Counted from the stretch's first letter, positions 17,469 to 29,445 are shown. The stretch is DNA of 35,190 bases from Heliophilum fasciatum (GCF_004341395.1 NZ_SLXT01000027.1:1-35190); one strand, 5' to 3'. Made by a program: numbers and translations. The notes: generated by a model not told the origin, from the sequence alone.

Positions 17469-18434
17469 GTGTCTTTTTCCGTAGAAACCAAAGAAGAGCT
17501 GGCCCGCGTACTGGCGGAAAAGCGTTGTTGTCAATTGGCCGAGTTATCGGCCCTTTTTCGCATGGACGGCTCCTTGCAGATCAGCGCCGAACACCATGTG
17601 GCCTTGACGATCACCACCGAAAGTGCCAGCGTGGCCCGCAAGATCTTTCGTTTGATCAAAGCCGTCTTTGGCTTGCAAACGCAGATCATGGTGCGGCACA
17701 AACGGCGGTTGAAAAAAAGCAATGTCTACGTGATCTCACTGCCGGCACGAATCGACAGTCAAAACGTACTGCAAGCGCTGGGCATCATGGACCAGGAGGG
17801 GAATTTCTCCTTAGAGCCTGATGAAGGGATGCTCAAGCGGCACTGTTGCCGGCGCGCTTATTTGCGAGGCGCTTTTTTAGGCGGTGGTTCCGTTAACAGT
17901 CCGGAAGGGGCCTACCACCTGGAGATCATCACCAATGATGAGCACCATGCCAAAACGATCTGCGAACTGCTGCAGCGCTTTGAGCTGGCCGCCAAGATCA
18001 GCCAGCGGAAAGGCTGGTACATTGTTTATCTCAAAGAAAGCGATCAGATTGTGGAGATGCTCAACATCATCGGCGCCCATACGGCGTTGTTCAGTTTTGA
18101 GAATGTACGCATCGTCAAAGGCATGCGCAACCAAGTGAACCGCCTTGTCAACTGTGAGACGGCGAACCTCAACAAAACCGTATCGGCATCGCTCCGCCAA
18201 AAAGAGCTGATCGAAGCGTTGATGAGCCGCATCAGTGTGGATTCCCTGCCGGCACCGCTTAAAGAAATCGCCGAACTGCGCTTGCAGTATCCTGACGCCA
18301 GCTTAAAAGAGTTGGGCCAGATGCTGACACCGCCGGTGGGCAAATCCGGTGTCAACCATCGCTTTCGCAAGCTCGAAGCCCTGGCCGAACAACTGGGCGT
18401 TTCCGGCAAGAGTAACCCGGAAGGAGAGCACTGA
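17469..18434 (+). CDS. whiA: WhiA sporulation/cell-division regulator
   Basis: DNA-binding protein with a LAGLIDADG homing-endonuclease-like N-terminal fold and a C-terminal helix-turn-helix, 321 aa. Typical segments: FSVETKEELARV at the start, YLRGAFLGGGSVNSPEGAYH (the LAGLIDADG-like helix), and the C-terminal ELRLQYPDASLKELGQML plus GKSGVNHRFRKL. In Streptomyces it controls sporulation; in Bacillus it affects chromosome segregation and division. The GTG at 17469 has AGGAGTG upstream. The stop overlaps the next ATG by one nucleotide. Its place after rapZ and yvcK is the standard Gram-positive arrangement. Confidence 0.95.
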   Translation: MSFSVETKEELARVLAEKRCCQLAELSALFRMDGSLQISAEHHVALTITTESASVARKIFRLIKAVFGLQTQIMVRHKRRLKKSNVYVISLPARIDSQNVLQALGIMDQEGNFSLEPDEGMLKRHCCRRAYLRGAFLGGGSVNSPEGAYHLEIITNDEHHAKTICELLQRFELAAKISQRKGWYIVYLKESDQIVEMLNIIGAHTALFSFENVRIVKGMRNQVNRLVNCETANLNKTVSASLRQKELIEALMSRISVDSLPAPLKEIAELRLQYPDASLKELGQMLTPPVGKSGVNHRFRKLEALAEQLGVSGKSNPEGEH

Positions 18435-18994
18435 TGGCACGGCGCACCACCATTTACCCTGTCGAAGAAAAAAATTCGCTTCATTATGTCTATGAGCACG
18501 TGCCGTACTGGCGCGTGTTTAAAAATTTTATCGTTATCTGGCTGTCGCGGTACACGCCCTTCCTTCGTTTAAAAAACTTATTCTACAGGCGTTTTTTAGG
18601 GATGCAAGTCGGGAAAGATACCTCCGTAGCGTTAATGGTGATGGTGGATATCTTGTACCCTGAGCGGATACGCATCGGTGAAGATTGTGTCATTGGTTAT
18701 AACACGACGATTCTCGCCCATGAATACCTGCTCCGGGAGTATCGTGTCGGTGACGTGGTGATCGGTGATCGTGTGGTCATCGGTGCCAACTGCACCTTGC
18801 TGCCGGGAATCGAGATCGGTGAGCGAGCGGTGATTGCCGCCGGTTCCGTCGTCACTGCCGACGTGCCGGCCAATACGCTCGTGGGCGGTGTGCCGGCGCG
18901 GGTGATTCGTACACCCTATTATCGCCAAGGTGACGGTGAAGAAGCGGTCCATGGCCGATCACCGGGAGCTGCAGAAGCGTGCCGGGTACGTTAA
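18434..18994 (+). CDS. Left-handed beta-helix (hexapeptide repeat) acyltransferase
   Basis: A 186-aa protein. An N-terminal helical part (1-55, many aromatic and basic residues) is followed by hexapeptide repeats of the left-handed beta-helix type, such as RIRIGEDCVIGYNTTIL, VVIGDRVVIGANCTLLPGI and ERAVIAAGSVVTADVPANT. It ends with the family motif VGGVPARVIR. This resembles maltose/galactoside O-acetyltransferases and cell-wall or capsule acetylases. The putative catalytic His is in ILAHEYLL. The acceptor is unknown. Its ATG overlaps the whiA stop (TGATG), so it is the last gene of the rapZ operon. Confidence 0.87.
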   Translation: MARRTTIYPVEEKNSLHYVYEHVPYWRVFKNFIVIWLSRYTPFLRLKNLFYRRFLGMQVGKDTSVALMVMVDILYPERIRIGEDCVIGYNTTILAHEYLLREYRVGDVVIGDRVVIGANCTLLPGIEIGERAVIAAGSVVTADVPANTLVGGVPARVIRTPYYRQGDGEEAVHGRSPGAAEACRVR

Positions 18995-19141
18995 ATCTAT
19001 GGAAAACATGTATCGTTTGGGCGGATTTCCATCACATACGGAAGGATTTAGTTGATTAGTGTGGAATGTTTTAGATGACTTGAAATAGGTCGCCCAAGGT
19101 GGATGCGGCAGTTTCAAGGGATGGAATGGTTGAGAAAATGA

Positions 19142-20164
<1,023 letters not shown>

Positions 20165-20201
20165 AAAAAGAAATCAAACCGATCAGATGGGGGTCAAACG
20201 C

Positions 20202-21386
20202 TTGAATAAGCAAACGATTCGCGACGTCGATGTTCAGGGCAAACGCGTATTGGTACGTTGTGATTTTAACGTACCGCAAGATGATACGGGCCATATCACC
20301 GATGACACCCGAATTCGCGCTGCGTTACCGACGATCCAATACCTGATCGCTCAGGGGGCCAAGGTTATCTTGGCCTCCCATTTTGGGCGACCAAAAGGCA
20401 AAGTCAATGAAAAGTACCGCTTGACGGCTGTTGCTGCACGTCTGTCGGAACTGCTCGGCCAGCCGGTGCCGAAAGCGGATGACTGCATCGGCGAAGCGGT
20501 AGCCGCGCAAGTAGCGGCGCTGGCACCCGGTCAAGTGCTTTTGCTTGAGAATGTGCGTTTTTACGCAGAAGAAGAGAAAAACGATCCGGCGTTTGCCCGT
20601 CAACTGGCGGACCTGGCCGACCTTTTTGTCAACGACGCTTTTGGCACGGCCCACCGCGCCCATGCGTCCACAGCCGGCGTCACGGCGTTCTTGCCGGCCG
20701 TTGCCGGATTCTTGATGGATAAGGAACTGACGATCATGGGCGGCGCGTTAGCCAAACCGGAACGTCCCTTCGTCGCCATCATGGGCGGCGCCAAAGTCGC
20801 CGACAAGATCGGCGTCATTGAGAACCTGCTTGGCAAAGTGGATACGCTGATCATCGGCGGCGGCATGGCCAACACCTTCTTCTATGCCCAAGGGCATGAA
20901 GTGGGCCGCTCGCTTTGTGAAAAAGATAAGCTCGATCTGGCCAAAGGGCTTTTGGAAAAAGCGAAGGAAGCCGGCGTGAAACTGATGCTGCCGGTGGACG
21001 TGGCCATTGCCGACAAGCTGGAAGTGGGCGTACCGATGGCTATCGTTCCTGTCGATGTGATCCCGGCGGACAAGTCGGCCCTCGATATCGGGCCGGCGAG
21101 CTTGCAAGCCTTTGCTGATGAACTGGCCCAAGCTAAAACGGTGGTTTGGAACGGCCCTATGGGCGCTTTTGAGTTCCCGCCCTTTGATCAAGGCACTTTC
21201 GGTGTGGCCCGTGCCCTGACTGCTGTGCAAGGTACGACGATCATCGGCGGCGGCGACTCGGTGGCGGCCGTGGAAAAAGCCGGACTGGCCGATCAAATGA
21301 CCCACGTGTCGACTGGTGGCGGTGCATCACTGGAATTCATGGAAGGCCGCGTTCTGCCCGGTGTGGCCGCCCTTCAAGACCGATAA
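20202..21386 (+). CDS. pgk: Phosphoglycerate kinase
   Basis: Makes ATP from 1,3-bisphosphoglycerate, 394 aa, a normal length. The N-terminal substrate-binding motif is [12 protein letters not shown], with the arginines of SHFGRPKG and [10 protein letters not shown]. The nucleotide-binding half has [12 protein letters not shown], the Gly-rich loop NGPMGAFE and [13 protein letters not shown]. The TTG at 20202 is chosen: GGGGG lies about 8 nt upstream, and [11 protein letters not shown] is the usual beginning. The ATG at 20187 would place the start inside a poor context. It follows gap by 37 nt. Confidence 0.96.
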   Translation: MNKQTIRDVDVQGKRVLVRCDFNVPQDDTGHITDDTRIRAALPTIQYLIAQGAKVILASHFGRPKGKVNEKYRLTAVAARLSELLGQPVPKADDCIGEAVAAQVAALAPGQVLLLENVRFYAEEEKNDPAFARQLADLADLFVNDAFGTAHRAHASTAGVTAFLPAVAGFLMDKELTIMGGALAKPERPFVAIMGGAKVADKIGVIENLLGKVDTLIIGGGMANTFFYAQGHEVGRSLCEKDKLDLAKGLLEKAKEAGVKLMLPVDVAIADKLEVGVPMAIVPVDVIPADKSALDIGPASLQAFADELAQAKTVVWNGPMGAFEFPPFDQGTFGVARALTAVQGTTIIGGGDSVAAVEKAGLADQMTHVSTGGGASLEFMEGRVLPGVAALQDR

Positions 21387-21407
21387 TCAAGACAGGAGCG
21401 AGGAAGC

Positions 21408-22163
21408 ATGCGTACGCCTGTGATTGCGGGAAACTGGAAGATGTATCTGACGCCGGCGGAAGGCAAAGCGATGGTACAGGAACTGCAAACCTTGACGGCC
21501 GGAGTAACCGGCAGGGAAATCGTCCTTTGCCCGCCCTTTGTGACGTTGCCGGCGGTGGCGGAAGCGGCCCAAGAAAGCGCCATTGGTATTGGCGGACAAA
21601 ATATGCACCCGGCCAACGAAGGTGCTTTTACCGGCGAAATTGCAGCACCGATGCTGCGCGCCTGCGGTTGCACTTATGTGATCCTGGGCCATTCGGAACG
21701 GCGGCAGTATTTTGGCGAAACCGATGCCGCTGTGGCAGCCAAAACCAAAGCGGCTTTGGCCGGTCAATTGGTGCCTATTGTTTGTGTTGGCGAAACGCTG
21801 GATGAACGGGAACAAGGGATTACGCAGGCGGTGATTGAAATCCAACTGCGCCGTGCCTTAGGTGGTTTGACAGCGGCGGAGTTGACCGGCGTGATCGTGG
21901 CCTACGAGCCGGTCTGGGCGATCGGCACCGGGCGCACGGCATCACCGGCTGATGCGCAAGATGTTTGTGCTTTTATCCGTACCGTTCTGGCGGCATTGCA
22001 AGCGGAGGCAGCGCCGAAGGTGCGTATCCTTTACGGCGGCAGTGTCAAACCAGATAACATACGGGAATTGATGGCGCAGTCCGATATTGACGGTGCTTTG
22101 GTTGGCGGTGCCAGCTTGCAAGCGGCCTCTTTTGCCAAGATCGTCCGTTTTGAGGAACAATAA
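21408..22163 (+). CDS. tpiA: Triosephosphate isomerase
   Basis: Interconverts dihydroxyacetone phosphate and glyceraldehyde-3-phosphate. TIM barrel of 251 aa with Lys11 in GNWKM, His95 in GHSERR and catalytic Glu167 in AYEPVWAIGTGR. The phosphate-binding loop is YGGSVKPDN with VGGASL following. AGGAGCGAGG precedes the ATG, and it lies 21 nt after pgk. Confidence 0.97.
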   Translation: MRTPVIAGNWKMYLTPAEGKAMVQELQTLTAGVTGREIVLCPPFVTLPAVAEAAQESAIGIGGQNMHPANEGAFTGEIAAPMLRACGCTYVILGHSERRQYFGETDAAVAAKTKAALAGQLVPIVCVGETLDEREQGITQAVIEIQLRRALGGLTAAELTGVIVAYEPVWAIGTGRTASPADAQDVCAFIRTVLAALQAEAAPKVRILYGGSVKPDNIRELMAQSDIDGALVGGASLQAASFAKIVRFEEQ

Positions 22164-22177
22164 AGGAAGTGAAACCC

Positions 22178-23737
22178 TTGTCCAAGCCAGTTATGCTCAT
22201 GGTGCTTGACGGCTGGGGACTGCGTGAAGAAGCGGAGGGCAACGCGCTGAAAGTGGCTGCCCTGCCCGCCTTTACGCGCCTCTGGGAAACGTACCCGCAT
22301 ACGGCCATTCAGGCGTCCGGTGAGTTTGTAGGCTTGCCGAAAGGGCAAATCGGCAACTCCGAAGTAGGGCATCTGAACATCGGTGCAGGCCGCGTCGTCT
22401 ATCAAGAACTGACGCGCATTTTCAAAGCCATCGAAACAGGCGCACTGGCGCAAAATCCGGTAATTCAAAAAGCGATCGATCATGCCCGGACTACCGGACG
22501 GCCGTTGCATTTGTTGGGACTGCTTTCCGACGGCGGCGTACACAGCCACATCGATCATCTTTTTGCGCTGCTGGACATGGCGGTGGCTGCCGGCGTGCGC
22601 AACTTGTTTGTTCACGCTTTTTTAGATGGACGGGATGTGCCGCCGGCTAATGCGGCAACCTATATTCAAGCACTGGAAGCGAAGTTCAAAGAACTGGGTA
22701 CGGGCCACCTGGCGACGGTGATGGGCCGCTACTATGCGATGGATCGTGATCAACGCTGGGATCGGGTCAACTTGGCCTGGGACGCTATCGTCCATGGCGA
22801 AGGGGAAAAAGCGACCTTCGGTATGGCGGCGTTGGAGCATAACTATCACCTGCGCATTACTGATGAGTTTGTCCTGCCTACGGTGATCGTCGATGAACAG
22901 GGCAATCCCCGCGGGACGATCCAAGACGGTGATACGGTGCTCTTTTTTAACTTCCGTGCCGATCGCATTCGCCAGTTGACGCGCTGTTTCGTTGATTCGG
23001 CTTTTACCGGCTTTGACCGCGGCGCGGTGCCGAAAGTGCATGCGGTGTGCTTGACGCAATATGATGCGGCGCTGGATGTACCGGTCGCGTTCATGCCGCA
23101 GAATTTGGAAAACACTTTGGGCGACGTGGTGGCGGCAGCCGGATTGCACCAACTGCGGATTGCTGAAACCGAAAAGTATGCCCATGTGACCTTTTTCTTC
23201 AACGGCGGCGTGGAAACGCCATTGTCTGAAGAACAACGGGTTCTTGTGCCGTCACCGAAAGTGGCCACGTACAACTTGCAGCCGGAAATGAGCGCCGCTA
23301 CGGTGACGGAGCAAGCGCTGGCAGCCATCGAAGCGGACAGATACGATTTGATCGTGCTTAACTTTGCCAACCCCGATATGGTCGGCCATACGGGAATGCT
23401 CGATGCGGCCGTCAAGGCGGTGGAAGCCGTCGACGGTTGTATCGACCAAATCGCGTCAGCAGTGCTGAAAAAAGGCGGCGCGCTGCTGATTACGGCCGAT
23501 CACGGCAATGTGGAAATGATGATCGATCCGGAAACAAATGGCCCCCATACGGCCCATACGACGAATCCCGTACCGGTGATCCTGATCAGTGAAACCCATC
23601 GCCGGCAAGAATTGCGCTCCGGCGGTGCTTTAGAAGATATTGCCCCAACCTTGCTGGAACTTTTGGGGCTGGCCAAACCGATGGAGATGACAGGGAATTC
23701 CTTGCTGACGGCTACCGGTCAAGCAGCAGGGAACTAA
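22178..23737 (+). CDS. gpmI: 2,3-bisphosphoglycerate-independent phosphoglycerate mutase
   Basis: Converts 3-phosphoglycerate to 2-phosphoglycerate through a phosphoserine intermediate, using two manganese ions, 519 aa. The alkaline phosphatase fold starts with VMLMVLDGWG (metal ligand Asp11). Ser61 in GQIGNSEVGHLNIGAG is the phosphate acceptor. Further metal ligands are in LNFANPDMVGHTGM and ITADHGNVEMM. The TTG at 22178 fits the family N-terminus (MSKPVMLMVLDGWG) and has AAAGGAAG 8 nt upstream; GTG 22169 overlaps that site. In Bacillus, Mn dependence makes this enzyme sensitive to pH during sporulation. Confidence 0.96.
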   Translation: MSKPVMLMVLDGWGLREEAEGNALKVAALPAFTRLWETYPHTAIQASGEFVGLPKGQIGNSEVGHLNIGAGRVVYQELTRIFKAIETGALAQNPVIQKAIDHARTTGRPLHLLGLLSDGGVHSHIDHLFALLDMAVAAGVRNLFVHAFLDGRDVPPANAATYIQALEAKFKELGTGHLATVMGRYYAMDRDQRWDRVNLAWDAIVHGEGEKATFGMAALEHNYHLRITDEFVLPTVIVDEQGNPRGTIQDGDTVLFFNFRADRIRQLTRCFVDSAFTGFDRGAVPKVHAVCLTQYDAALDVPVAFMPQNLENTLGDVVAAAGLHQLRIAETEKYAHVTFFFNGGVETPLSEEQRVLVPSPKVATYNLQPEMSAATVTEQALAAIEADRYDLIVLNFANPDMVGHTGMLDAAVKAVEAVDGCIDQIASAVLKKGGALLITADHGNVEMMIDPETNGPHTAHTTNPVPVILISETHRRQELRSGGALEDIAPTLLELLGLAKPMEMTGNSLLTATGQAAGN

Positions 23738-23773
23738 GATAGATCCTGAATACATTCTGAAGAGTTAATATGA

Positions 23774-25078
<1,305 letters not shown>

Positions 25079-25188
25079 AACGTTCATGACCCGGTAGGTT
25101 GTAAAACCTGAAAGATATCAACTTTGATGAATAAGCCGCATCGTCACGTATAAAAACGGCGATAACGTACAAGCATATATGTAATGAC

Positions 25189-25221
25189 GCAAAGAGCCCG
25201 GATCAACGCCGGGTTCTTTGC
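25189..25221 (+). terminator. 3' hairpin after eno, probable terminator without T-run
   Basis: GCAAAGAGCCCGG (25189-25201) pairs with CCGGGTTCTTTGC (25209-25221), 13 bp with one G-T pair and a 7-nt loop. The T-tract expected after a strong terminator is missing, so it may stop transcription inefficiently or act as a 3'-end stabiliser. Confidence 0.6.
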
Positions 25222-25285
25222 ACTATCGGCAATATGGGGATATTTGGTTTTATGCACCAAAAAGGTACAAAAACTACCAATAAAC

Positions 25286-25314
25286 TTGCCGAGTCTACTT
25301 GCGTATGCTAGAAT
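25286..25314 (+). promoter_or_regulatory. Sigma-A type promoter of secG
   Basis: TTGCCG (25286-25291), a 17-nt spacer, then TAGAAT (25309-25314) with an extended TGC just before it. A transcription start near 25321 lies about 37 nt before the chosen secG start. Confidence 0.72.
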
Positions 25315-25357
25315 GCTTTTATCATAAAGTTAGGTTATGGAAAAGGAGGTGGATTGG

Positions 25358-25585
25358 TTGTCAACGGCTATCACCATTATTCATGTCATCGCAAGCCTTG
25401 GCCTGATTGCAGCGATTGTCATGCAATCAGGAAAAAGTGCAGGGTTGTCGGGATCGATTGCCGGCGGCTCAGAGTCCTTTTTTGGCAAGTCCAAAGGGAT
25501 TGATGCGCTGCTTGTGAAAGTCAGTACCGTACTTGCTACCATTTTTTTGCTTAGTGCACTGGGCTTGTCAATTTTTGCTGCGTAA
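25358..25585 (+). CDS. secG: Preprotein translocase subunit SecG
   Basis: Small SecYEG component, 75 aa, with two membrane helices (ITIIHVIASLGLIAAIVMQ and KVSTVLATIFLLSALGLSIF) joined by the conserved loop QSGKSAGLSGSIAGGSESFFGKSKG. The TTG at 25358 is chosen because AAGGAGGTG lies 6 nt upstream. An ATG at 25337 would put the binding site inside the coding sequence. secG after eno is a common Bacillota arrangement. Here it has its own promoter. Confidence 0.93.
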   Translation: MSTAITIIHVIASLGLIAAIVMQSGKSAGLSGSIAGGSESFFGKSKGIDALLVKVSTVLATIFLLSALGLSIFAA

Positions 25586-25643
25586 TCCGATGGTGATATC
25601 CAAAGGTGTACCTGGAGCGAAGTGAATAAGGAAGTGAGCGTCT

Positions 25644-27707
25644 GTGAACTATCCGCTTATCGCGGCGGGTGCCGGTTTACTTGGGTTGCTCTTTGCCGCC
25701 TATCTGGCGATGAGCGTGCTCAAAGAAGATCAAGGCACTCAGCGCATGAAGGAACTGTCTCAAGCGATTTTCGAAGGGGCAATGGCATTCCTGAATCGAC
25801 AGTACAGAACACTGATTCCTTTCGTCGTGGTTATCTTTGGGGCATTATTAATCGGCAACTGGGGCAATCAGAAGCTTGCCTGGGGGCAAGCAATTTCCTT
25901 CTTGGTAGGTGCTCTTTTCTCGGCAGTGGCCGGTTATGTGGGCATGTCGATTGCCACCAAATCGAATGCACGGACCACGGCAGCGGCTATGCGCGGTTTG
26001 AGTCACGCCTTGTCCGTTGCGTTTCGTGCCGGTGCAGTCATGGGAATGGCTGTGGCTGGATTGGCGCTCCTGGGTGTGTCGGTCTTATACATGATCTATC
26101 AAGATGCGGTGATTATTAACTCCTTTGCATTTGGAGCGTCGGTCATTGCCTTGTTCGCCCGCGTTGGCGGCGGAATTTTTACCAAAGCTGCTGACGTCGG
26201 TGCGGACTTAGTCGGTAAGGTCGAAGCCGGAATTCCGGAAGACGACCCGCGGAATCCGGCCGTAATTGCCGATAACGTTGGCGATAACGTGGGCGATACA
26301 GCCGGCATGGGCGCTGACTTGTACGAATCCTATGCTGCAACGGCCATTGCGGCCATGCTGATCGGTGTTACGGTGTTTCCGGGACGCCTGGAAGGACTTT
26401 TTTACCCGCTGTTGATCGGCGCCGCCGGTATCATTGCTGCCATTCTCTCGTCGTTTTTGGTGCGGACCACGGAAGACGGCAACCCGCAGATGGCCTTGAA
26501 CAAAGGGCTCTGGGGTACGAACATTCTTGTGGCGATCTCCACGTATTTCATTGCGACGACGTTGTTTGCGAACGTTCCGGCACCGGCGGCATTTACGTCA
26601 GGGGTTCCGGTCGGGCTGACGATCTCGGTTATCGCCGGGTTGCTTGTCAACGTAGCCATTGGCTGGATCACCGAGTACTACACATCCTATGGCTATAAGC
26701 CGGCCCAACACATTGCGGAAGCGTCGATGACCGGTGCGGCTACGAACATCATTGCCGGGATTGGCGTGGGATTGAAGTCGACAGCTCTGCCTATCGGTGT
26801 GATTGTAATTGCAATTGCCGTTTCATACCACTTCGCCGGGATCTACGGTATTGCTATGGCGGCCATGGGGATGCTTTGCACGGCCGGTATGGTCGTAGCG
26901 ATTGACTCCTTTGGCCCGGTCGCTGACAATGCCGGCGGGATTGCCGAGATGGCGGAACTAGGTCCGGATGTCCGTAAAAAAACTGACAAACTGGATGCTG
27001 TCGGCAACACGACGGCGGCTGTGGCCAAAGGCTTTGCGATTGGATCGGCGGCGTTGACGGCGCTGGCGCTGTTTACGGCGTTTGCCGAAGAAGTTGTCAA
27101 GTCGCCGGCGATCGCCCAGGCGCTGATGGCCGGATCAGAAGGGCACTTTGTGCTTAACCTCCTGGAGCCGAAGATCATCATCGGCCTCTTTATCGGTGGT
27201 ACGGTACCGTTCCTCTTCTGCGCCTTTGCCATGGAAGCGGTCGGTGAAGCTGCTTTTGAAATGATCGGTGAAGTGCGGCGCCAGTTCCGCGAAATCCCTG
27301 GTCTGATGGAAGGGAAAGCCAAACCGGATTATGCGCGCTGCGTTGATATTTCCACACGGGCGGCGATCAGGCAGATGATCGCTCCGGGTTTGCTGGCTGT
27401 GCTGACGCCGCTCATCGTGGGCTTTGGTTTTGGTGCAAAAGCACTTGGCGGCATGTTGGCCGGTGTGACTGTGGCCGGCGTGTTGTTGGCCATCTTCATG
27501 GCCAATGCCGGCGGTGCTTGGGACAATGCGAAAAAATACATTGAATCGGGCAAACATGGTGGCAAGGGAACGGATGCCCATGCGGCGGCCGTTATCGGCG
27601 ACACCGTCGGTGACCCGTTCAAAGACACGGCCGGACCTTCACTCAATGCGTTGATCAAAGTGACGGGAACCATCTCCTTGATTATTGCGCCGTTCTTGTC
27701 CCTGTAA
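25644..27707 (+). CDS. hppA: Membrane-bound, ion-translocating pyrophosphatase
   Basis: Couples pyrophosphate hydrolysis to pumping of protons or sodium ions, 687 aa with about 16 membrane helices. Substrate-site motifs are intact: [20 protein letters not shown], the Asp-rich [18 protein letters not shown], and the C-terminal [12 protein letters not shown] with [15 protein letters not shown]. The sequence GNTTAA at the position that distinguishes subfamilies (Ala, not Lys, in the A460 position) indicates the potassium-dependent class, which includes sodium pumps. The GTG at 25644 follows AAGGAAGTG, 58 nt after secG, so the two may share a transcript. Confidence 0.94.
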   Translation: MNYPLIAAGAGLLGLLFAAYLAMSVLKEDQGTQRMKELSQAIFEGAMAFLNRQYRTLIPFVVVIFGALLIGNWGNQKLAWGQAISFLVGALFSAVAGYVGMSIATKSNARTTAAAMRGLSHALSVAFRAGAVMGMAVAGLALLGVSVLYMIYQDAVIINSFAFGASVIALFARVGGGIFTKAADVGADLVGKVEAGIPEDDPRNPAVIADNVGDNVGDTAGMGADLYESYAATAIAAMLIGVTVFPGRLEGLFYPLLIGAAGIIAAILSSFLVRTTEDGNPQMALNKGLWGTNILVAISTYFIATTLFANVPAPAAFTSGVPVGLTISVIAGLLVNVAIGWITEYYTSYGYKPAQHIAEASMTGAATNIIAGIGVGLKSTALPIGVIVIAIAVSYHFAGIYGIAMAAMGMLCTAGMVVAIDSFGPVADNAGGIAEMAELGPDVRKKTDKLDAVGNTTAAVAKGFAIGSAALTALALFTAFAEEVVKSPAIAQALMAGSEGHFVLNLLEPKIIIGLFIGGTVPFLFCAFAMEAVGEAAFEMIGEVRRQFREIPGLMEGKAKPDYARCVDISTRAAIRQMIAPGLLAVLTPLIVGFGFGAKALGGMLAGVTVAGVLLAIFMANAGGAWDNAKKYIESGKHGGKGTDAHAAAVIGDTVGDPFKDTAGPSLNALIKVTGTISLIIAPFLSL

Positions 27708-27780
27708 GGGAAGTCGGTGCAGGCGGGGTGGCTCACAAGTGAGTTGTATGGACGAAGAGCCCCTGACGGGTGCCCTGACG

Positions 27781-27817
27781 AAAAGCACCGGTGACCACGT
27801 GGTTGCCGGTGCTTTTT
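27781..27817. terminator. Terminator after hppA
   Basis: AAAAGCACCGG (27781-27791) pairs with CCGGTGCTTTT (27806-27816); the inner ACCACGTGGT is itself palindromic. T-run follows, and the A-run on the other side allows termination both ways. Confidence 0.9.
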
Positions 27818-27852
27818 GCAGTACTGTAATGATTCGAAACGTGCCATGAGGT

Positions 27853-27926
27853 ATTTTTACGATCTGTTCACACATTTTTACGATCTGCTCTCGTCTCTTC
27901 GGTCTCTTCACGATCTATGGTATAAT
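27853..27926 (+). promoter_or_regulatory. Promoter of tatA with phased direct repeats
   Basis: ATTTTTACGATCTG occurs twice, at 27853-27866 and 27874-27887, exactly 21 bp apart (two helical turns). A shorter copy, ACGATCT, is at 27910-27916. A perfect -10 with extended TG (TGG-TATAAT, box at 27921-27926) follows, while the -35 region (near TTCGGT at 27898) is poor. The layout suits an activator or repressor binding in tandem. Confidence 0.6.
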
Positions 27927-27966
27927 AACCCCATTACAGCAGTATGGAGAGAAAGGGGTAAGAACC

Positions 27967-28443
27967 TTGTTTAATATCGGATTTCCGGAACTCATGCTCA
28001 TCCTCGTCGTGGCGTTGATCGTGTTGGGGCCGGGTAAATTGCCGGAAGTGGGGCGCGGCATCGGTAAAGCGCTCAATGAATTTCGTAAGACTGCTGATGG
28101 CTTGAAATCAGAGTTCGGCGATGTAATGAAGCCGGTGCAAGACATTAAAACAACAGTGCAAGAAGTGGCTGGGACGAAACCAGTAACCGCCGCGCCAACG
28201 GCGACGGCAGCCCCGGTAGCGGCGGCAACAACGGCAGCCCCGGTAGCCCCAGCAGCGGCGACGGCTCCGGCAGCAGCAGCCCCGGCAACGTCAGCAGATC
28301 CGGCGGCTACGGCGGCAACAGATGCGCCCGCAGCGACTGCGCCCACGGCAAATTTGGCAAATGCGCCCGCAGCATCGGAAGTTCCGGGTACTGGACAAGA
28401 TACTGCGTCGTCACAGGAACCGGCCAAGCAGGCCCAAGCCTAA
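27967..28443 (+). CDS. tatA: Twin-arginine translocase subunit TatA/E family, with Ala/Pro/Thr-rich tail
   Basis: Pore-forming subunit of the Tat exporter of folded proteins, 158 aa. One membrane helix (about 7-22, PELMLILVVALIVLGP) with the hinge GPGKLPEVG is followed by the amphipathic helix RGIGKALNEFRKTADGLKSE. Residues from about 70 to the end are a low-complexity tail of Ala, Pro and Thr, longer than in most TatA proteins, with GC-rich repeated codons. The TTG at 27967 has AAAGGGG upstream. No tatC is nearby. Confidence 0.88.
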   Translation: MFNIGFPELMLILVVALIVLGPGKLPEVGRGIGKALNEFRKTADGLKSEFGDVMKPVQDIKTTVQEVAGTKPVTAAPTATAAPVAAATTAAPVAPAAATAPAAAAPATSADPAATAATDAPAATAPTANLANAPAASEVPGTGQDTASSQEPAKQAQA

Positions 28444-28501
28444 GTAGGCCAAAGGGGATAAGCGGGGCAGGTAAACGGGGAAAAAGGGGACGAACAGTGC
28501 G

Positions 28502-28927
28502 ATGACGGAGATTTTTGATTTAAGTAACTATAATATGTGTTTTTGCTGCGGCAAGGACAATCCCATCGGCTTGCATCTGGATTTTGGTTTTGAAGGTGAC
28601 GAATATGTTACCTATTTTACGCCGTCGGAAGTGCATCAAAGTTATCCCGGTGTGACCCATGGCGGTTTGATCAGCACCGTGCTTGATGAAGTAATGGGTA
28701 AACAGATCAATGAGATGGGGATGGCCGCTTTTACGGCACGGATGGATGTACGCTGGCGCCATGCCATTCCCATCGGCGAAAAAGTGCGTGTGGCTTCGCG
28801 ATTAGTGCGCCATAAAGGCAAGCTGATGGAAATGGCAGCCACCGTTCACCGCGCTGATGGCAGCCTGGCCGCAGAAGCGACAGCCCGTTTTATGGTGAAA
28901 GGCGACTTTGTAAGAACGGCAGAGTAA
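28502..28927 (+). CDS. Hotdog-fold thioesterase, PaaI type
   Basis: Probable acyl-CoA thioesterase, 141 aa. The N-terminus has CFCCGKDNPIGL, a Cys-Cys motif shared by a subgroup of PaaI-like proteins. The hotdog core contains GVTHGGLISTVLDEVMG, with the His-Gly-Gly motif and an acidic Asp/Glu on the central helix typical of the active site, and RWRHAIPIGEKVRVASRLV. Substrate unknown. The ATG at 28502 has only a distant GGGG site. It stands between tatA and smpB, probably co-transcribed. Confidence 0.88.
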   Translation: MTEIFDLSNYNMCFCCGKDNPIGLHLDFGFEGDEYVTYFTPSEVHQSYPGVTHGGLISTVLDEVMGKQINEMGMAAFTARMDVRWRHAIPIGEKVRVASRLVRHKGKLMEMAATVHRADGSLAAEATARFMVKGDFVRTAE

Positions 28928-28948
28928 CACAGTAAGTGAGGGATTGCC

Positions 28949-29413
28949 ATGAGCGAGGGAGTCAAAACGGTTTGTGAGAACCGCCGTGCTCGCCATGATT
29001 ATCATATCGAAGATACCTATGAGGCCGGCATTGTGCTGAAGGGAACAGAGATCAAGTCGCTACGTAACGGTAAAGGCAATCTCAAAGATTCCTTTGCCCG
29101 TGTCGTGCAAGGCGAAGCGTTTCTCTACAATATGCACATCAGCCCCTTTGAACAGGGCAACCGGTACAATCACGAGCCCTTGCGCACCCGCAAGCTACTG
29201 CTCAACAAAAGCGAGATCCGTAAGCTCTTGGCCGCTGTGCAGCAGCAAGGGCTCACGTTGGTGCCGCTGCGAATCTATCTTAAGCGCGGTATGGCCAAGC
29301 TGGAACTGGCCATCGCTCGTGGTAAAAAGCAGTTTGACAAGCGCCAGGATATTGCCAAAAAGGACGCAGAACGGGAAATGGCACGGGCCGTACGCGAACG
29401 TCAAAAAATGTAG
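28949..29413 (+). CDS. smpB: SsrA-binding protein SmpB
   Basis: Binds tmRNA and delivers it to stalled ribosomes, 154 aa. Oligonucleotide-binding fold with [36 protein letters not shown] and [15 protein letters not shown]. The basic C-terminal tail ([19 protein letters not shown]) mimics mRNA in the ribosome channel. Its partner ssrA lies 2.1 kb downstream. It ends 1 nt before a bidirectional terminator. Confidence 0.97.
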   Translation: MSEGVKTVCENRRARHDYHIEDTYEAGIVLKGTEIKSLRNGKGNLKDSFARVVQGEAFLYNMHISPFEQGNRYNHEPLRTRKLLLNKSEIRKLLAAVQQQGLTLVPLRIYLKRGMAKLELAIARGKKQFDKRQDIAKKDAEREMARAVRERQKM

Positions 29414-29445
29414 AAAACCCGGCACAAGTGAAGTGCCGGGTTTTT
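29414..29445. terminator. Bidirectional terminator between smpB and the histidine kinase
   Basis: AAAACCCGGCAC (29414-29425) pairs perfectly with GTGCCGGGTTTT (29433-29444), with a 7-nt loop. T-runs on both strands serve both convergent genes. Confidence 0.93.

Noticed and set aside
25622-26119. A 165-codon frame over the start of the pyrophosphatase
   Set aside because: A shifted-frame shadow of hppA with Cys/Arg-rich composition.
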